Positions 24,801 through 33,514 are shown, counted from the stretch's first letter. The stretch: 64,000 bases of DNA from an uncultured Clostridia bacterium (GCA_944376845.1 CALWDZ010000005.1:1-64000), one strand, 5' to 3'. Notes: a model not told the origin generated them from the letters alone. Numbers and translations: made by a program.

Positions 24801-25417
24801 TAGTGGCAGTCGTTGGTGGCAACAAGTTTTATATTTAATTTCTGACTAAGTTTAATAATTTCTCGCCTTACTACGTCTTCTTCTGGTATGCCATGATTTT
24901 GAATTTCAAGATAAAAATCTTCGCCACCAAACATATTGTTAAGTTTAATTGCAAATTTTTCAGCATCTTCCAATCTATGCTCTAAAATTAGTTTTGGTAT
25001 TCTTCCAGCAAGGCAGGCACTAAGGCAAATAAGTCCGTCGCTATATTTTTCAAGTAGGTTATAGTCAATTCTTGGCTTATAATAAAATCCTTCCAAAAAA
25101 GCGATAGAATTTAATTTAAGTAAATTTTTATATCCAGTATTGTTTTTTGCAAGTAATATTAGGTGGTCAAAGTTTTGTTTGCCATGCTTGTTTTTATAAT
25201 CATCGGCGACATAAAATTCACAACCAATTATTGGCTTTATTCCATTTTCTAGGCACGCTGTATAAAACTGGAGTGCTCCATACATATTTCCATGATCAGT
25301 AATGGCGACTGCTTTCCATCCACGATTTTTCGTTTCTTTTACAAGTTGGGTTATCTTTGCCGCACCGTCAAGCAAACTGAACTCTGTATGATTGTGTAAA
25401 TGTACAAATTGTTCCAT
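21812..25417 (-). CDS. dnaE: DNA polymerase III alpha subunit, DnaE type
   Basis: 1201 aa. N-terminal PHP domain (HLHNHTEFSLLDG), then the C-family polymerase core with the catalytic motif MPDFDVDF and GPGRGSGAGSVVAYLMGI. A helix-hairpin-helix and OB fold follow near the C-terminus (VKCGGIITEVKRIITKVG). It is the DnaE form, not the exonuclease-containing PolC. In Firmicutes DnaE extends primers and shares replication with PolC, which is not in this window. It starts 1 bp after the stop of whiA, so the two are co-transcribed, with pfkA 9 bp downstream. Confidence 0.97.
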   Translation of the reverse strand: MEQFVHLHNHTEFSLLDGAAKITQLVKETKNRGWKAVAITDHGNMYGALQFYTACLENGIKPIIGCEFYVADDYKNKHGKQNFDHLILLAKNNTGYKNLLKLNSIAFLEGFYYKPRIDYNLLEKYSDGLICLSACLAGRIPKLILEHRLEDAEKFAIKLNNMFGGEDFYLEIQNHGIPEEDVVRREIIKLSQKLNIKLVATNDCHYIEKEDAEMQDVLMCVQMGKTLDDPDRFKFSTQEFYYKTYDEMKALFEGHEEALLNTLEIADKCDVVIRRKVHTEMGLDERYCLPANENYIPKYVPENGMSTFEYMKFLTYRNLDIKYPNASKEVLDRIEYELNTIHEQGFVEYFLVVWDYINWAKNNGISVGPGRGSGAGSVVAYLMGITDVEPIKYSLFFERFINKERVSMPDFDVDFDSERRGEVIEYVKRKYHPENVSNIITFGKMQAKNAIKDVGRVLRIPYSDTDRITKLIPNRLPEGIKKPPVLAYYFGKTGKKENDKYIMQELKDIYDSDTDLRRVVDIAIKLEGFPRNTSMHACGVLIAPEPVDEFVPEARKGEDVTTQYDMIELESLGLLKMDFLGLVNLVDIDLAKKYIKELHGVDIDFHKIGYEDKKVYELISTGNTIGIFQLESAGFQNFMRELQPDGLEDIIAGVSLYRPGPMDSIPTYVRNKFHPEEVKYPHECIKDVLKVTYGVIVYQEQVMQIFQIMGGYSLGQADNVRRIMGKKKVDKMAYEKDKFINGWEDPKGLHSIPGAVKLGVPRETAEKVFHDMESFAQYAFNKSHATAYAMITYQTAYLKCYYEVEFLTAIINNRITKADEIKTYVTYARSENIEVLPPNINKSQTYFSVENGNIRYGLSGLKGVGVSAISTILKEKENGDFKDLYDFISRIMHIQPSLINKKSMESLIFSGALDCFGLYRSQLNAMYDTIIEKVEKDIERQKTGQFSLFENFEPSLGKVDEVPVPKIKEFTPEAKLKFEKSILGVYMSGHPLEKFADRWKDYNFNASMITENDDQSGYDEDDDSEETGQVYTKSAIEDGTKVKCGGIITEVKRIITKVGNKPMAVVHVEDIYGTFVVMVVPKYYDQYKDLLKEDDIIEIYGRFSERPGKDAVIMAEKISELKQEENTVTDVATVYLKYNLSDSKIYDKINLILSLYPGESTVMVRSTADNKAYKQNKKVNASNYLYNELVGVLGEENVIIK

Positions 25418-25418
25418 A

Positions 25419-26378
25419 TTAACTTTCCTTTATCTTATTTGCAATTTTAATAAGTTTGTTAAGCCTATAATTTAGTGCACTTTTAGTTATGTCAAATGTG
25501 GCAAGTTTAACAAGTTCTTCTAGGCTTTCTTCTGGATTTGCCATTCTAAGAAGAGCAACATTTTGAAGGTCTGTAGGCAAACTTTCAAGCCCTATTTCTT
25601 GGACAATAAGTTCTATGGCATCGTTTTGCTTAATACTTGCGCTCACCGTTTTTTCAATATTCGCACTTAGGCAATTTGTTTGCCTATTGACTTTATTTCT
25701 AAGTTCTCTCGTTGCCATTTCATTTTGAAGGCTAAGTACAGCGTCATTTGCTCCCATAAGTGCAAGAGTGTTGCTAACTTGCTCTGCATCTTTAATATAT
25801 AGGACATTTAAGTTTTTTCTTTTAACCAATTTTGCCGAAACGTCAAACTGTGCTAGTATATGCCCAAGTCCACTTAAAAAGGCGTAATTTTTTGAAGCAA
25901 ACTCCAAATGATACCCTGTTGTTAGGCGTGCTGAGTTGTCTATTTTTATACTAGATGTTCCACATCCAACAAAAGCACCCGAAACAAATGCTTTTAAGTC
26001 TTTTGGTTCTTTTATTAAATATTCATCGACATCAAAGTTGCGTACAACGTTTGCTTCTTCTCTCTTTATACACCCAGTGTCAAATAATAGTCTAAAAGCA
26101 ACATCCCCTTTTAGACTTAATTTGTAATAATCTTCGCGTTTTATTTGGCTAGGAGAACATTTTTCCGCTTTGACATTAACACCATAAAACTTGTTTACAA
26201 GGCTATTTATTTTATCTACGAGTTCTTCTATTTCTGTTGTAATTGTAAGTGAAACTTCTTGCTCTAGATATACCGATGCCGAACTGTTTATTAGCCCACC
26301 CAAAAACGCTAGGCACTCGCTATCGTCGTCTAGATTTCTTTTTAATATTTCTTTTTTTATGTCCTTTGAAAAACTCAA
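25419..26378 (-). CDS. whiA: WhiA, DNA-binding regulator
   Basis: 319 aa, full length. It opens MSFSKDIKKEILKR, followed by the LAGLIDADG-like fold (LAFLGGLINSSASV; KAFVSGAFVGCGTSSI) and a C-terminal HTH (SLEELVKLA...SALNYRLNKLIKIA). WhiA influences cell division, chromosome segregation and sporulation in Gram-positives. In most Firmicutes it follows rapZ and a GAK-type gene; here it lies between a PHP hydrolase (2 bp upstream) and dnaE. Confidence 0.95.
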   Translation of the reverse strand: MSFSKDIKKEILKRNLDDDSECLAFLGGLINSSASVYLEQEVSLTITTEIEELVDKINSLVNKFYGVNVKAEKCSPSQIKREDYYKLSLKGDVAFRLLFDTGCIKREEANVVRNFDVDEYLIKEPKDLKAFVSGAFVGCGTSSIKIDNSARLTTGYHLEFASKNYAFLSGLGHILAQFDVSAKLVKRKNLNVLYIKDAEQVSNTLALMGANDAVLSLQNEMATRELRNKVNRQTNCLSANIEKTVSASIKQNDAIELIVQEIGLESLPTDLQNVALLRMANPEESLEELVKLATFDITKSALNYRLNKLIKIANKIKES

Positions 26379-26380
26379 TT

Positions 26381-27148
26381 TTAGTTCCCTTTATAGTTTT
26401 TAAACTTAGGAAATTGCTCTAAGTTTGCAATACTTTCATATGGTATATCATATTTGACAGCAAAATTTATGCCCTTATTTACTTCTCCCACCCTTTTTGC
26501 ACTATGTGCATCAGAGTTAGCCATAAATTTTACACCAAGACTTAAAAGTTTTTTTACATCTTCTTTTTTATAACATATTCTTTTGCCATTTAATTCAAGA
26601 TGTGTATTTGTTTTTACTGCGTGCTTTCCGACAGTTTCAAAATCTATTGGCATATGTGCACCAGGATGAGAAATTAAGTCAATTGGATATTTATCCATGG
26701 CTTTCATAATTGCCAAAGTGTTTCGCCTTACATCTTTTTTGCGATGCAAGTTTAGCATATTTGGCAATCTAAATTTAAAAAATTCCTTTATATTTTTCGC
26801 TCTTGCAAAATTGTGAAAGCCAACAATGATAAAATCTAATTTCTTAATATCTTCTTCTGTTAAATCAACATCGCCTTCACTTGAAATAAAGTTTGCCTCG
26901 ACCCCAAGTAATATATCAATGCCCGTCTTTTGTTTTGCTTCCTCAATTTCTTGTCGCATTTTATCTATATTTTTTCTTTTTACACCATAAAGTTTATGCG
27001 AAAAACCATGTTCTGTAATTGCTATTTGTTTAAGTCCCTTTTCTTTTGCCGACATTGCGTTTTCTAGTATTGTCCCTGTGGCATGCTTTACATTAAATGG
27101 TCCACCAGAATACAATGTGTGAGTGTGATAATCTCCAAAAATAACCAT
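26381..27148 (-). CDS. PHP-domain phosphoesterase
   Basis: 255 aa, complete PHP fold: DYHTHTLYSGG (first metal motif), AITEHGF, GVEANF, ISHPGAH and NSDAHS. All ligand positions of the trinuclear site appear intact. It resembles YcdX/HisK-type phosphatases. The substrate is unknown; PHP next to whiA and dnaE in one operon suggests a housekeeping nucleotide or phosphate role. It follows a gene-free gap of 212 bp. Confidence 0.85.
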   Translation of the reverse strand: MVIFGDYHTHTLYSGGPFNVKHATGTILENAMSAKEKGLKQIAITEHGFSHKLYGVKRKNIDKMRQEIEEAKQKTGIDILLGVEANFISSEGDVDLTEEDIKKLDFIIVGFHNFARAKNIKEFFKFRLPNMLNLHRKKDVRRNTLAIMKAMDKYPIDLISHPGAHMPIDFETVGKHAVKTNTHLELNGKRICYKKEDVKKLLSLGVKFMANSDAHSAKRVGEVNKGINFAVKYDIPYESIANLEQFPKFKNYKGN

Positions 27149-27360
27149 TTTTTTTACCTTTTAATATTTTTTATTATTACCCAAAACAAAGTTGTTGTCA
27201 ATTATTTTGTCATTCATTATCACGCCGCTAAATGCCTTTGCCACTTTGAATGTGACTTCCTTGACAATGACTGAAAAAAATCTCGCTTTCGCTCGAACAT
27301 ATTTTTACTATTCGATATTCGAAATACGAGAATTTTATTTATAATATTAAAAGTCGCTAT

Positions 27361-27981
27361 TTACTTATTTTTAAATACATCTTTGTAAAGCAATGCAAAC
27401 AATTTATTTTCATTTAGACCTTTAAAATCTCTTTGCCCTGTCTTTCTCTTCAATATTCTTTCAAGTTTTACAGATACAGGCATTTCTTCGTCTTTTTCTA
27501 ATCTATCTCTTTTAAAGACAAATTCCAAAAGTTCGTCACTTGGCTCTTTTTTGTCAAAATAATACATTTCACAAAGTACATCACTAATATAGCCTATGCG
27601 CCAATCACTATCGTTGTATGTTTTAAAATATTGACTTATTATTTCACTGCACTCTTCTCTATTTTGCTTTTTAAAAAGTGCTTTAAAAATGTCACTTTCA
27701 AAAAACTGTTTGATTGAACCAATTTTTTTGTCATTTTGGTAAACATTATCGCCCTCTAGGAGATAAACATCTTCACAAAATTTTGGACTAAGTGATTCCA
27801 AAATGTCACCATACCACTTAGCACCGTCAACAAGTATTGGACACTTTTCCATATAGTGTGAAGTTATCATAGGAATTTCTCCCATGGTAGGATAAAGTTC
27901 AATGCCACAGTTTTCTGCAACATCTTTAAGATTAGAATAATCAACTAAATTTTTCTTGGATAAATAAATACATTTATTCAT
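27361..27981 (-). CDS. hypothetical protein, 206 aa
   Basis: Not recognised. Soluble, no membrane segment or signal. The middle (LLEGDNVYQNDKKIGSIKQF) looks beta, and the end is helical and basic. Its ATG overlaps the TAA of the upstream exported-protein gene (TAATG), so the two are translationally coupled and likely act together. The pair may form a secreted/cytoplasmic two-protein unit; nothing more can be inferred. Confidence 0.7.
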   Translation of the reverse strand: MNKCIYLSKKNLVDYSNLKDVAENCGIELYPTMGEIPMITSHYMEKCPILVDGAKWYGDILESLSPKFCEDVYLLEGDNVYQNDKKIGSIKQFFESDIFKALFKKQNREECSEIISQYFKTYNDSDWRIGYISDVLCEMYYFDKKEPSDELLEFVFKRDRLEKDEEMPVSVKLERILKRKTGQRDFKGLNENKLFALLYKDVFKNK

Positions 27982-29009
27982 TATAATGACATCCCATAAT
28001 CTTGTGTTGTTGTGTTTGTGTTTTGTAAGTTGTCTAACTCTTCAGCATATTCAGCAAAGTCACCAGTGAGTTCGGTGAAATCATACTCTATTATATGTTC
28101 AGCACCTACCTGTTCTACAGCAGCTGTAAACTTAATATTTTCACTATTTACTCCGATTATACCAATACCCATATCTACTACATAATATTTGACATCATTC
28201 ACATCGTTATTGTTAGTCGCTTTTAATATTCCAGTCAAACCAACTGCGTTATTTCGATCATAAGCCTGACTAGTTACAAAACTTAATGTACTATACCCCT
28301 CATTAACTAAATTTTGAATTTGTTCACTATATTCACTTCTTTTCAAGAATGAACTTGCAGTGTCATAATTTTTGGCCAGATCTCTATCTCTTGTTGTTGT
28401 TTTATAATAAGCATCTTCAGTCTTGAGTGCAGATCTTAAACTTTGAACTTCTTCCCCGCAATCGGTATAGTCAGATAATATATAATTTTCCCCCATAAAT
28501 TCATACACGCCTGTAGTTACCAAATAATTTCCCTCTGGGTGTACGCTAATAATACGCTGTAAATCATTTTCCTGTAAACATATACTTTCTGCAAATTCAT
28601 TAACATCGGCAACAAGAGAATCTTCTTGTTGAAGAGTTATTACGAGTGGTTCTGACCATTCTGACGCAAGATATGTATTTGTTGTGTCATACGCTTGAAC
28701 TTTAAACTCTGTGGTTTGATCTGTAAGTGCAACAGTGTAGAAATTATCTTTTACCGTTTCCACCCTTTCGCCCCCATCACTAACAATACTTACATTGTAT
28801 GAGTTTGCATTTGTTACATCATCCCAAGTAAGCAAATTGTCTTCTTGATTATACTCAATATTTTGCACGGTGGCAAGTTGTGTTTGTGGTGGATTAGGAT
28901 TAGGTCCTGGTCCTTGCATATTTGAGAATGCAACAACCGCCCCAATGACTGCTCCAACAGTAACTAGTCCCCCGATTATTGAACCTATTACTTTTCCTTT
29001 TTTTGACAT
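27981..29009 (-). CDS. membrane-anchored protein with a fibronectin-III-like domain
   Basis: 342 aa. Basic start, then one hydrophobic helix (about residues 8-29), then a Pro-rich linker (GPGPNPNPPQTQ). About residues 46-127 form an FN3-like domain (VQNIEYNQEDNLLTWDDVTN and SYNVSIVSDGG). The remaining 210 residues are of unknown fold and end in an Asn/Thr-rich tail. The topology puts the body outside the cell. GAGGTGAAT precedes the ATG and a good promoter is present. Coupled to the unknown gene downstream. Confidence 0.75.
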   Translation of the reverse strand: MSKKGKVIGSIIGGLVTVGAVIGAVVAFSNMQGPGPNPNPPQTQLATVQNIEYNQEDNLLTWDDVTNANSYNVSIVSDGGERVETVKDNFYTVALTDQTTEFKVQAYDTTNTYLASEWSEPLVITLQQEDSLVADVNEFAESICLQENDLQRIISVHPEGNYLVTTGVYEFMGENYILSDYTDCGEEVQSLRSALKTEDAYYKTTTRDRDLAKNYDTASSFLKRSEYSEQIQNLVNEGYSTLSFVTSQAYDRNNAVGLTGILKATNNNDVNDVKYYVVDMGIGIIGVNSENIKFTAAVEQVGAEHIIEYDFTELTGDFAEYAEELDNLQNTNTTTQDYGMSL

Positions 29010-29027
29010 TATTCACCTCTCGCGCGT

Positions 29028-29056
29028 AGTATAACACATCGTGTATCATTTTGCAA
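29028..29056 (-). promoter_or_regulatory. promoter of the FN3-protein operon
   Basis: Minus strand: -35 TTGCAA (29056-29051), 17-bp spacer, -10 TATACT (29033-29028). Confidence 0.65.
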
Positions 29057-29142
29057 TAGTTAATTTATTTAAAAAAATTTCAAGTTAATGCTTGTCAAAT
29101 TGTTTTGTTTTTTGTCGAAACTTGTATTATTATATAATGGTT

Positions 29143-30684
29143 ATGAAAACAAAGAAATACCTTTATATACTTATAGGCGTTATTTCTATAATCGCAATAA
29201 TTGCTGGTGCAGTTATTATAAACAACCTAAAATTTCCAGTTAATCCAGAGCATTCAAATGAGTCTAACGAGTCTGGCGACAACACTCAAAGCGAAGAAAC
29301 AGATGTTAGCATTTCATGTGATGATATTACTATGTTTATAGATGACGAATTTTCTCAACTTGGCATCACAATTAATTCAAACGAAGTTTACACAACAAAT
29401 TACACCTATGATAAACAAGCCCTAAATATTGTTGACCAAAAGGTATATGCCTATAAAACAGGCACCTATTTGGTAACAATCATAGTAACTACTCCTTCTT
29501 CAACATATTCTGAGACTTTTACTGTGACGGTGCTTGACACAATAACAGATGTAAGTGCAAATATTTATAAAGATAACGAAAAAGTAGATAAATTATTTGT
29601 CGGCGAAACATATGTTTTGGAATTAGCATACAATGCTGAAATGTATACAGACTTCATATTAAATACCAGTGAAAACATTTCCAATTTTAAAAACATTGAA
29701 ACAAATATTTCCAATAAAATTCTCTTTTCATTCACTGTTTCAAGTGTCGAAGATACAGTTTTTGTATTTAATTATCGCAATTTTTCAAAATCTTTCACTT
29801 ATGAGACATATGAATATATTAGTAATTTTGATATAGACATTTTAAATGGTTTTGAAAATAATATTTTAACTTTGTATATTTTTAATACTAATTATTTACC
29901 TGATGCAAATTCTAACTATATATTTAATGAAACGCCTTTTAGTATAAATGTCGGCGACAAAAATCTTTCACTATTTGAAGTCAAAATTTTAGATGAAAAT
30001 ATCGCTTGTATTAAAGATAATAAAATAATCGCGAGTTCAGTAGGTGAAACCACACTTAATATAACTGCACTTGATGGCTCGGGCTACACTGAAAGCATAA
30101 CCATATATGTAAAGCAAGTTGAAATTAGTGAACTTACACCAACATTTTTTGAAAAAACACTATATGTTGGTGAAAGTTTTGAGATTGTTTATACATACTC
30201 TCCAAACTGTGCCATAACCGACTTTGAAATTACGGTCAATGGCGAAGTACTAACAGAAAACATATTTTATGCCAATGCCGAAGGCGAATATACTATAACC
30301 ATTTTGGACAAGATTTCAAATCTCACAGCAAATATTTTGGTAACTGTTAACGAAATTATTGAGCCAAGTGAAGTTTATTACAAAATTGAATTTAATCAAT
30401 CTTTTCTCGATGAGTATAACGGCACATTTGAAAATGATATTTTAACCATTTATGCCGAAACCCCATTTTATTTTTCATTTAGTTTTTTACTGCTTGACGA
30501 ATATGAAGGCGAAATATCTACAAACATTACTGTTTCAAGCACAATAAGATATGACATTGACCCCATTTCAAATATGGTAAATTTATATATTTACGAAAAG
30601 GGTACACTTGATATAACTTTAACACTTGTAAATGATGGCGCTCTCACCGATATTTCTTATACTTTTAAAATTGTGGTGCTTTGA
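29143..30684 (+). CDS. exported protein with Ig-like (Big_2-like) repeats
   Basis: 513 aa from the ATG at 29143. A signal/anchor helix (YLYILIGVISIIAIIAGAVI) is followed by an acidic Ser/Asn/Glu linker. Several beta-rich segments of about 90 residues each look like bacterial Ig-like domains (for example VYAYKTGTYLVTIIV; IIASSVGETTLNITA). No LPXTG. Probably a surface protein of unknown function. A TATAAT lies only a few bases before the start, so the mRNA may be leaderless. Divergent from the FN3-protein gene, suggesting a shared surface function. Confidence 0.7.
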   Translation: MKTKKYLYILIGVISIIAIIAGAVIINNLKFPVNPEHSNESNESGDNTQSEETDVSISCDDITMFIDDEFSQLGITINSNEVYTTNYTYDKQALNIVDQKVYAYKTGTYLVTIIVTTPSSTYSETFTVTVLDTITDVSANIYKDNEKVDKLFVGETYVLELAYNAEMYTDFILNTSENISNFKNIETNISNKILFSFTVSSVEDTVFVFNYRNFSKSFTYETYEYISNFDIDILNGFENNILTLYIFNTNYLPDANSNYIFNETPFSINVGDKNLSLFEVKILDENIACIKDNKIIASSVGETTLNITALDGSGYTESITIYVKQVEISELTPTFFEKTLYVGESFEIVYTYSPNCAITDFEITVNGEVLTENIFYANAEGEYTITILDKISNLTANILVTVNEIIEPSEVYYKIEFNQSFLDEYNGTFENDILTIYAETPFYFSFSFLLLDEYEGEISTNITVSSTIRYDIDPISNMVNLYIYEKGTLDITLTLVNDGALTDISYTFKIVVL

Positions 30685-30689
30685 AAGTG

Positions 30690-30718
30690 TTGACAAAGTA
30701 TGTTGTTTTTGATAACAT
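30690..30718 (+). promoter_or_regulatory. tRNA-Trp promoter
   Basis: -35 TTGACA (30690-30695), 17-bp spacer, -10 TAACAT (30713-30718), about 11 bp before the tRNA. Confidence 0.7.
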
Positions 30719-30728
30719 ATCAAGGTTT

Positions 30729-30803
30729 AGGTGGGTAGTTCAATGGTAGAGTAACGGTCTCCAAAACCGTCTGTTGCAGGTTCGAGTCCTGTCCCACCTG
30801 CCA
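30729..30803 (+). tRNA. tRNA-Trp (anticodon CCA)
   Basis: 75 nt with encoded CCA. Acceptor AGGTGGG pairs with CCCACCT. Anticodon stem ACGGT / ACCGT encloses CTCCAAA. T-arm GTTCGAGTC is present. CCA is the standard tryptophan anticodon, in line with UGA being a stop here. Confidence 0.97.
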
Positions 30804-30818
30804 AATTTATGGGGGCTT

Positions 30819-32186
30819 ATGCTATATTTAAAAGAGATAAGTGACAGATATGATATTCTTATCAAGTCATGGAAACTTGATAACTTTTCTTTTTTTTATC
30901 CAAAAATAAAAGGAAAAAACAAAAATATATATGTCAATTTTGACCTTGACAATTACACAAATTTTCAAGATTTTTTTGCAGTTTTAAGAGATATTTATAG
31001 TTGTAAAAAAGACTTATCTAATATAACTTTTTGTATAAACCTTAAAGACACTTTGTTTACACAAGAAGAGTTTGAAAATATAAAAAAATTAGAAAAAATT
31101 TTAAAAACACAAAATGCAAAACTTTATATAAAAGAATATGATGTACTTTGGGAAATTTCTGAGGTAAACAAAACATATGATTATTTAAAACAAATTATTA
31201 ATGAAATTTCTTCTAAAAACCTTTCCCCACTCGAACAATTTTTATACGCATATAAAAAGATAGCAGAAAATGTTTATAGTGACGATAAAACTTTAAAAAA
31301 TCTTGTAATAACTCACTCGATATTTAGTTTGCAAAACAACGGTCACATTGTGTGCCGAAGTTATGCAAATATGTTATATGAAATTATAAATGGTTTAAAA
31401 AATGATGATTTACATTGTTTTTTAAGCAGTGTTCAAGTTCAGGATGAAACCACTTCTGGCATTGGCTCACACGCAATGAATGTTGTCATGCTCAAAGATG
31501 ATAAGTATAATATAAATGGGATATATAGCGCTGACTGCACTTGGGATAGTTCAAATGAAAAAAATGCACCAATTTCCCTAACATATTGTTTATTGCCATT
31601 AGATGATTTAAAATTTTATAAAAATACACAAATTATACCAGCAACTAATAATACTTTCCAATATTTTTTAGTAGACGATAATTCAATGTCTTTATACAAA
31701 TATCAAAATGCCATTACATTAGATGCATTAAAACATCAACATGTTGTAGATGTTGAAAATCAACGCAGTTTGTATAAACAATATATTTTGCAAAACGAAC
31801 CTTCACTTGCAATATATACCAACTCAACACCTTTTGGCGATGAAATGTTAGAATATAGATTTATTAAAAGCATTTGCAATAAAATCAAACAAAAATCTAC
31901 CGTTATTCCATATGATGCTTTATACTCCGCGTTTTTGCAATGCTTAAAAGCACAAAATATAGATAATGCAGAAGATTATGCTGAAGAAGTTTTTTCTTCT
32001 TCAAAGCAGCGCTCACTTAATAATTTTATTTATTGCACAAAAAATTGTTTGTATGAAACAGCAAGAAAAGAATTTGATAGAGTTGAAGCCGTAAAACTAA
32101 AAAGAAAACAACTTTTACAGCGTCATAAAGAAGTCTTAGCAAGAAAAAGACAACAAAAAAAGCAAGAAGACGAAAAAACAATGTAA
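30819..32186 (+). CDS. transglutaminase-like superfamily protein
   Basis: 456 aa from the ATG at 30819, which is 16 bp after the tRNA CCA end and follows GGGGG. The Cys-His-Asp pattern of the transglutaminase/protease-like fold is visible: GHIVCRSYANML (Cys179), IGSHAMNVVML (His218), YSADCTWDSS (Asp239 or Asp243). An N-terminal 130 residues of unknown fold and a basic coiled-coil tail flank it. No signal peptide, so it is cytoplasmic. It is probably co-transcribed with tRNA-Trp. The substrate is unknown. Confidence 0.65.
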   Translation: MLYLKEISDRYDILIKSWKLDNFSFFYPKIKGKNKNIYVNFDLDNYTNFQDFFAVLRDIYSCKKDLSNITFCINLKDTLFTQEEFENIKKLEKILKTQNAKLYIKEYDVLWEISEVNKTYDYLKQIINEISSKNLSPLEQFLYAYKKIAENVYSDDKTLKNLVITHSIFSLQNNGHIVCRSYANMLYEIINGLKNDDLHCFLSSVQVQDETTSGIGSHAMNVVMLKDDKYNINGIYSADCTWDSSNEKNAPISLTYCLLPLDDLKFYKNTQIIPATNNTFQYFLVDDNSMSLYKYQNAITLDALKHQHVVDVENQRSLYKQYILQNEPSLAIYTNSTPFGDEMLEYRFIKSICNKIKQKSTVIPYDALYSAFLQCLKAQNIDNAEDYAEEVFSSSKQRSLNNFIYCTKNCLYETARKEFDRVEAVKLKRKQLLQRHKEVLARKRQQKKQEDEKTM

Positions 32187-32193
32187 ACATAAA

Positions 32194-32222
32194 AACCACA
32201 CTTTTCAAAGTGTGGTTCTTTT
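32194..32222. terminator. bidirectional terminator between convergent genes
   Basis: 11-bp stem AACCACACTTT / AAAGTGTGGTT and a T-rich run. The stop codon of recR lies inside the hairpin. Confidence 0.8.
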
Positions 32223-32792
32223 TTCCATAGCCCTAGATAATGTCACTTCGTCAGCAAACTCAATATCACTGCCCATGCTAATCCCCTGGGCAAGCCTTGT
32301 AACTTTTACACCAAGTGGAGTTAAAAGTTTTGAAATGTACATCGCAGTTGCATCACCTTCAACATCTGGGTTGAGTGCCATTATAACTTCTTTTGTGCCA
32401 TATTTTTGCACGCGTGATAAAAGTTCTTTTATTCTAATGTCATCTGGTCCACGATTTTCAAGCGGACTAATAGTTCCACCAAGCACATGGAAAACGCCGT
32501 CAAAACTTTTTACCTTTTCCATGACAGCAATGTCCTTTGGTTCTTTTACAACACAAATTATATCTGTATTTTTCTTTCTACAAATTTCACATATATCTGT
32601 TTCAGAAAAGTTTCCACATTCTTTACAAAATTTGATGTTGTTTTTTGCGTCCACAATGCTTTTTGCAAACTCTGCTGCTTCTTCTTTTGTTTTGTTTAAA
32701 ATGCTATATGCATACCTTTGTGCAGTCTTGTAGCCAACACCTGGAAGGGAGCGAAAATTGTTTATCAGTTTTTCTAAACTTTCAATATACAT
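32205..32792 (-). CDS. recR: recombination mediator protein RecR
   Basis: 195 aa, typical length. Helix-hairpin-helix LPGVGYKTAQRYAY, a four-Cys zinc finger (CKECGNFSETDICEIC) and a Toprim domain (VVKEPKDIAVMEK, NPDVEGDATAMYI). RecR acts with RecO and RecF to load RecA. It lies 1 bp downstream of ybaB in the conserved dnaX-ybaB-recR operon. Confidence 0.97.
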   Translation of the reverse strand: MYIESLEKLINNFRSLPGVGYKTAQRYAYSILNKTKEEAAEFAKSIVDAKNNIKFCKECGNFSETDICEICRKKNTDIICVVKEPKDIAVMEKVKSFDGVFHVLGGTISPLENRGPDDIRIKELLSRVQKYGTKEVIMALNPDVEGDATAMYISKLLTPLGVKVTRLAQGISMGSDIEFADEVTLSRAMEKRTTL

Positions 32793-32793
32793 T

Positions 32794-33126
32794 TTACATC
32801 CCCTGTGGAAGATTTGGCAATTTTTCTTTTTCCGCCTGTGTTATTTTGTCCACAGCATCATTTATAGCCGAAACAACTAAGTCCTCAAGCATTTCAATAT
32901 CGTCTGGGTCAACAACTTCTGGTTTAATAGTAACTTTCTTTGCTTTTTTGTCGCCAGTTAAAACAACTTCAACCATATTTCCACCGCTTGTGCCTGTAAA
33001 CTCTGTGCTTTCAAGTTCTTGTTTTGCCTTTTCCATTTCTTCTTGCATCTTTTGTGCCTGACGCATTAAGTTTTGAAGGTTTGCTCCATTAAATCCACCG
33101 CCAAAACCACCTCTAAAATTATTCAT
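32794..33126 (-). CDS. YbaB/EbfC nucleoid-associated protein
   Basis: 110 aa. Gly/Asn-rich start, then LMRQAQKMQEEMEKAKQELE and the conserved VEVVLTGDKKAKKVTIKPEVVD, followed by DLVVSAINDA. YbaB/EbfC dimers bind DNA. Position between dnaX and recR is conserved across bacteria. AGGAG precedes the ATG. Confidence 0.95.
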   Translation of the reverse strand: MNNFRGGFGGGFNGANLQNLMRQAQKMQEEMEKAKQELESTEFTGTSGGNMVEVVLTGDKKAKKVTIKPEVVDPDDIEMLEDLVVSAINDAVDKITQAEKEKLPNLPQGM

Positions 33127-33138
33127 AAAATTTCTCCT

Positions 33139-33498
33139 TTAATCTATAATTTTTGTTAAATTATCAAAAAATTTATTTAAAATTGCAATATTTTCATCAT
33201 TTGATGCCTGTTTTTGCTTTTTTTGTATTCTAAATTTATTTATGTTAAATGCCATAAGTGCTTTTTTAAGTTCTTCATAGTTGGTTTTGTCACTAAGCAT
33301 ATTGACAACATAATCTTCTTTTGATGAGATGACAAATTCTTCGCCGTCAAATTCAACATCCCTAATATCTCCGCACATAACGTGAAGAATTCTATCATTG
33401 TGTTCACGAAGATAAAGTATAACCTTACCCCAAAGTGTCTGTGCTGACATCACGGTTTTTGGGGTCTGTACACTTTCAGATGCCTGACTTTTATGCAA
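33139..33498 (-). CDS. dnaX: DnaX tau-specific C-terminal domain (reached by frameshift)
   Basis: This 119-codon frame starts 2 bp after the stop of the short dnaX frame and has no ATG or ribosome site of its own. It is homologous in layout to the DnaX C-terminal domain (LWGKVILYLREHNDRILHVM, then FVISSKEDYVVNMLSD). A -1 shift (or one extra A) in the A10 run at 33505-33514 joins it in frame to the upstream part: DEKKKLILHKSQASE. The joined product would be about 485 aa, a normal tau. Tau links the clamp loader to the polymerase. Confidence 0.8.
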   Translation of the reverse strand: MHKSQASESVQTPKTVMSAQTLWGKVILYLREHNDRILHVMCGDIRDVEFDGEEFVISSKEDYVVNMLSDKTNYEELKKALMAFNINKFRIQKKQKQASNDENIAILNKFFDNLTKIID

Positions 33499-33500
33499 AA

Positions 33501-33514
33501 TTAGTTTTTTTTTT
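33501..33514 (-). other. A10 slippery site followed by stop in dnaX
   Basis: On the minus strand GAT GAA AAA AAA AAC TAA: ten consecutive As (33514-33505), one C, then the stop TAA. A slip into the -1 frame reads AAA AAA CTA ATT TTG and enters the tau C-terminal frame. Confidence 0.75.

Noticed and set aside
32212-32733. 173-codon plus-strand open frame
   Set aside because: Antisense shadow of recR.
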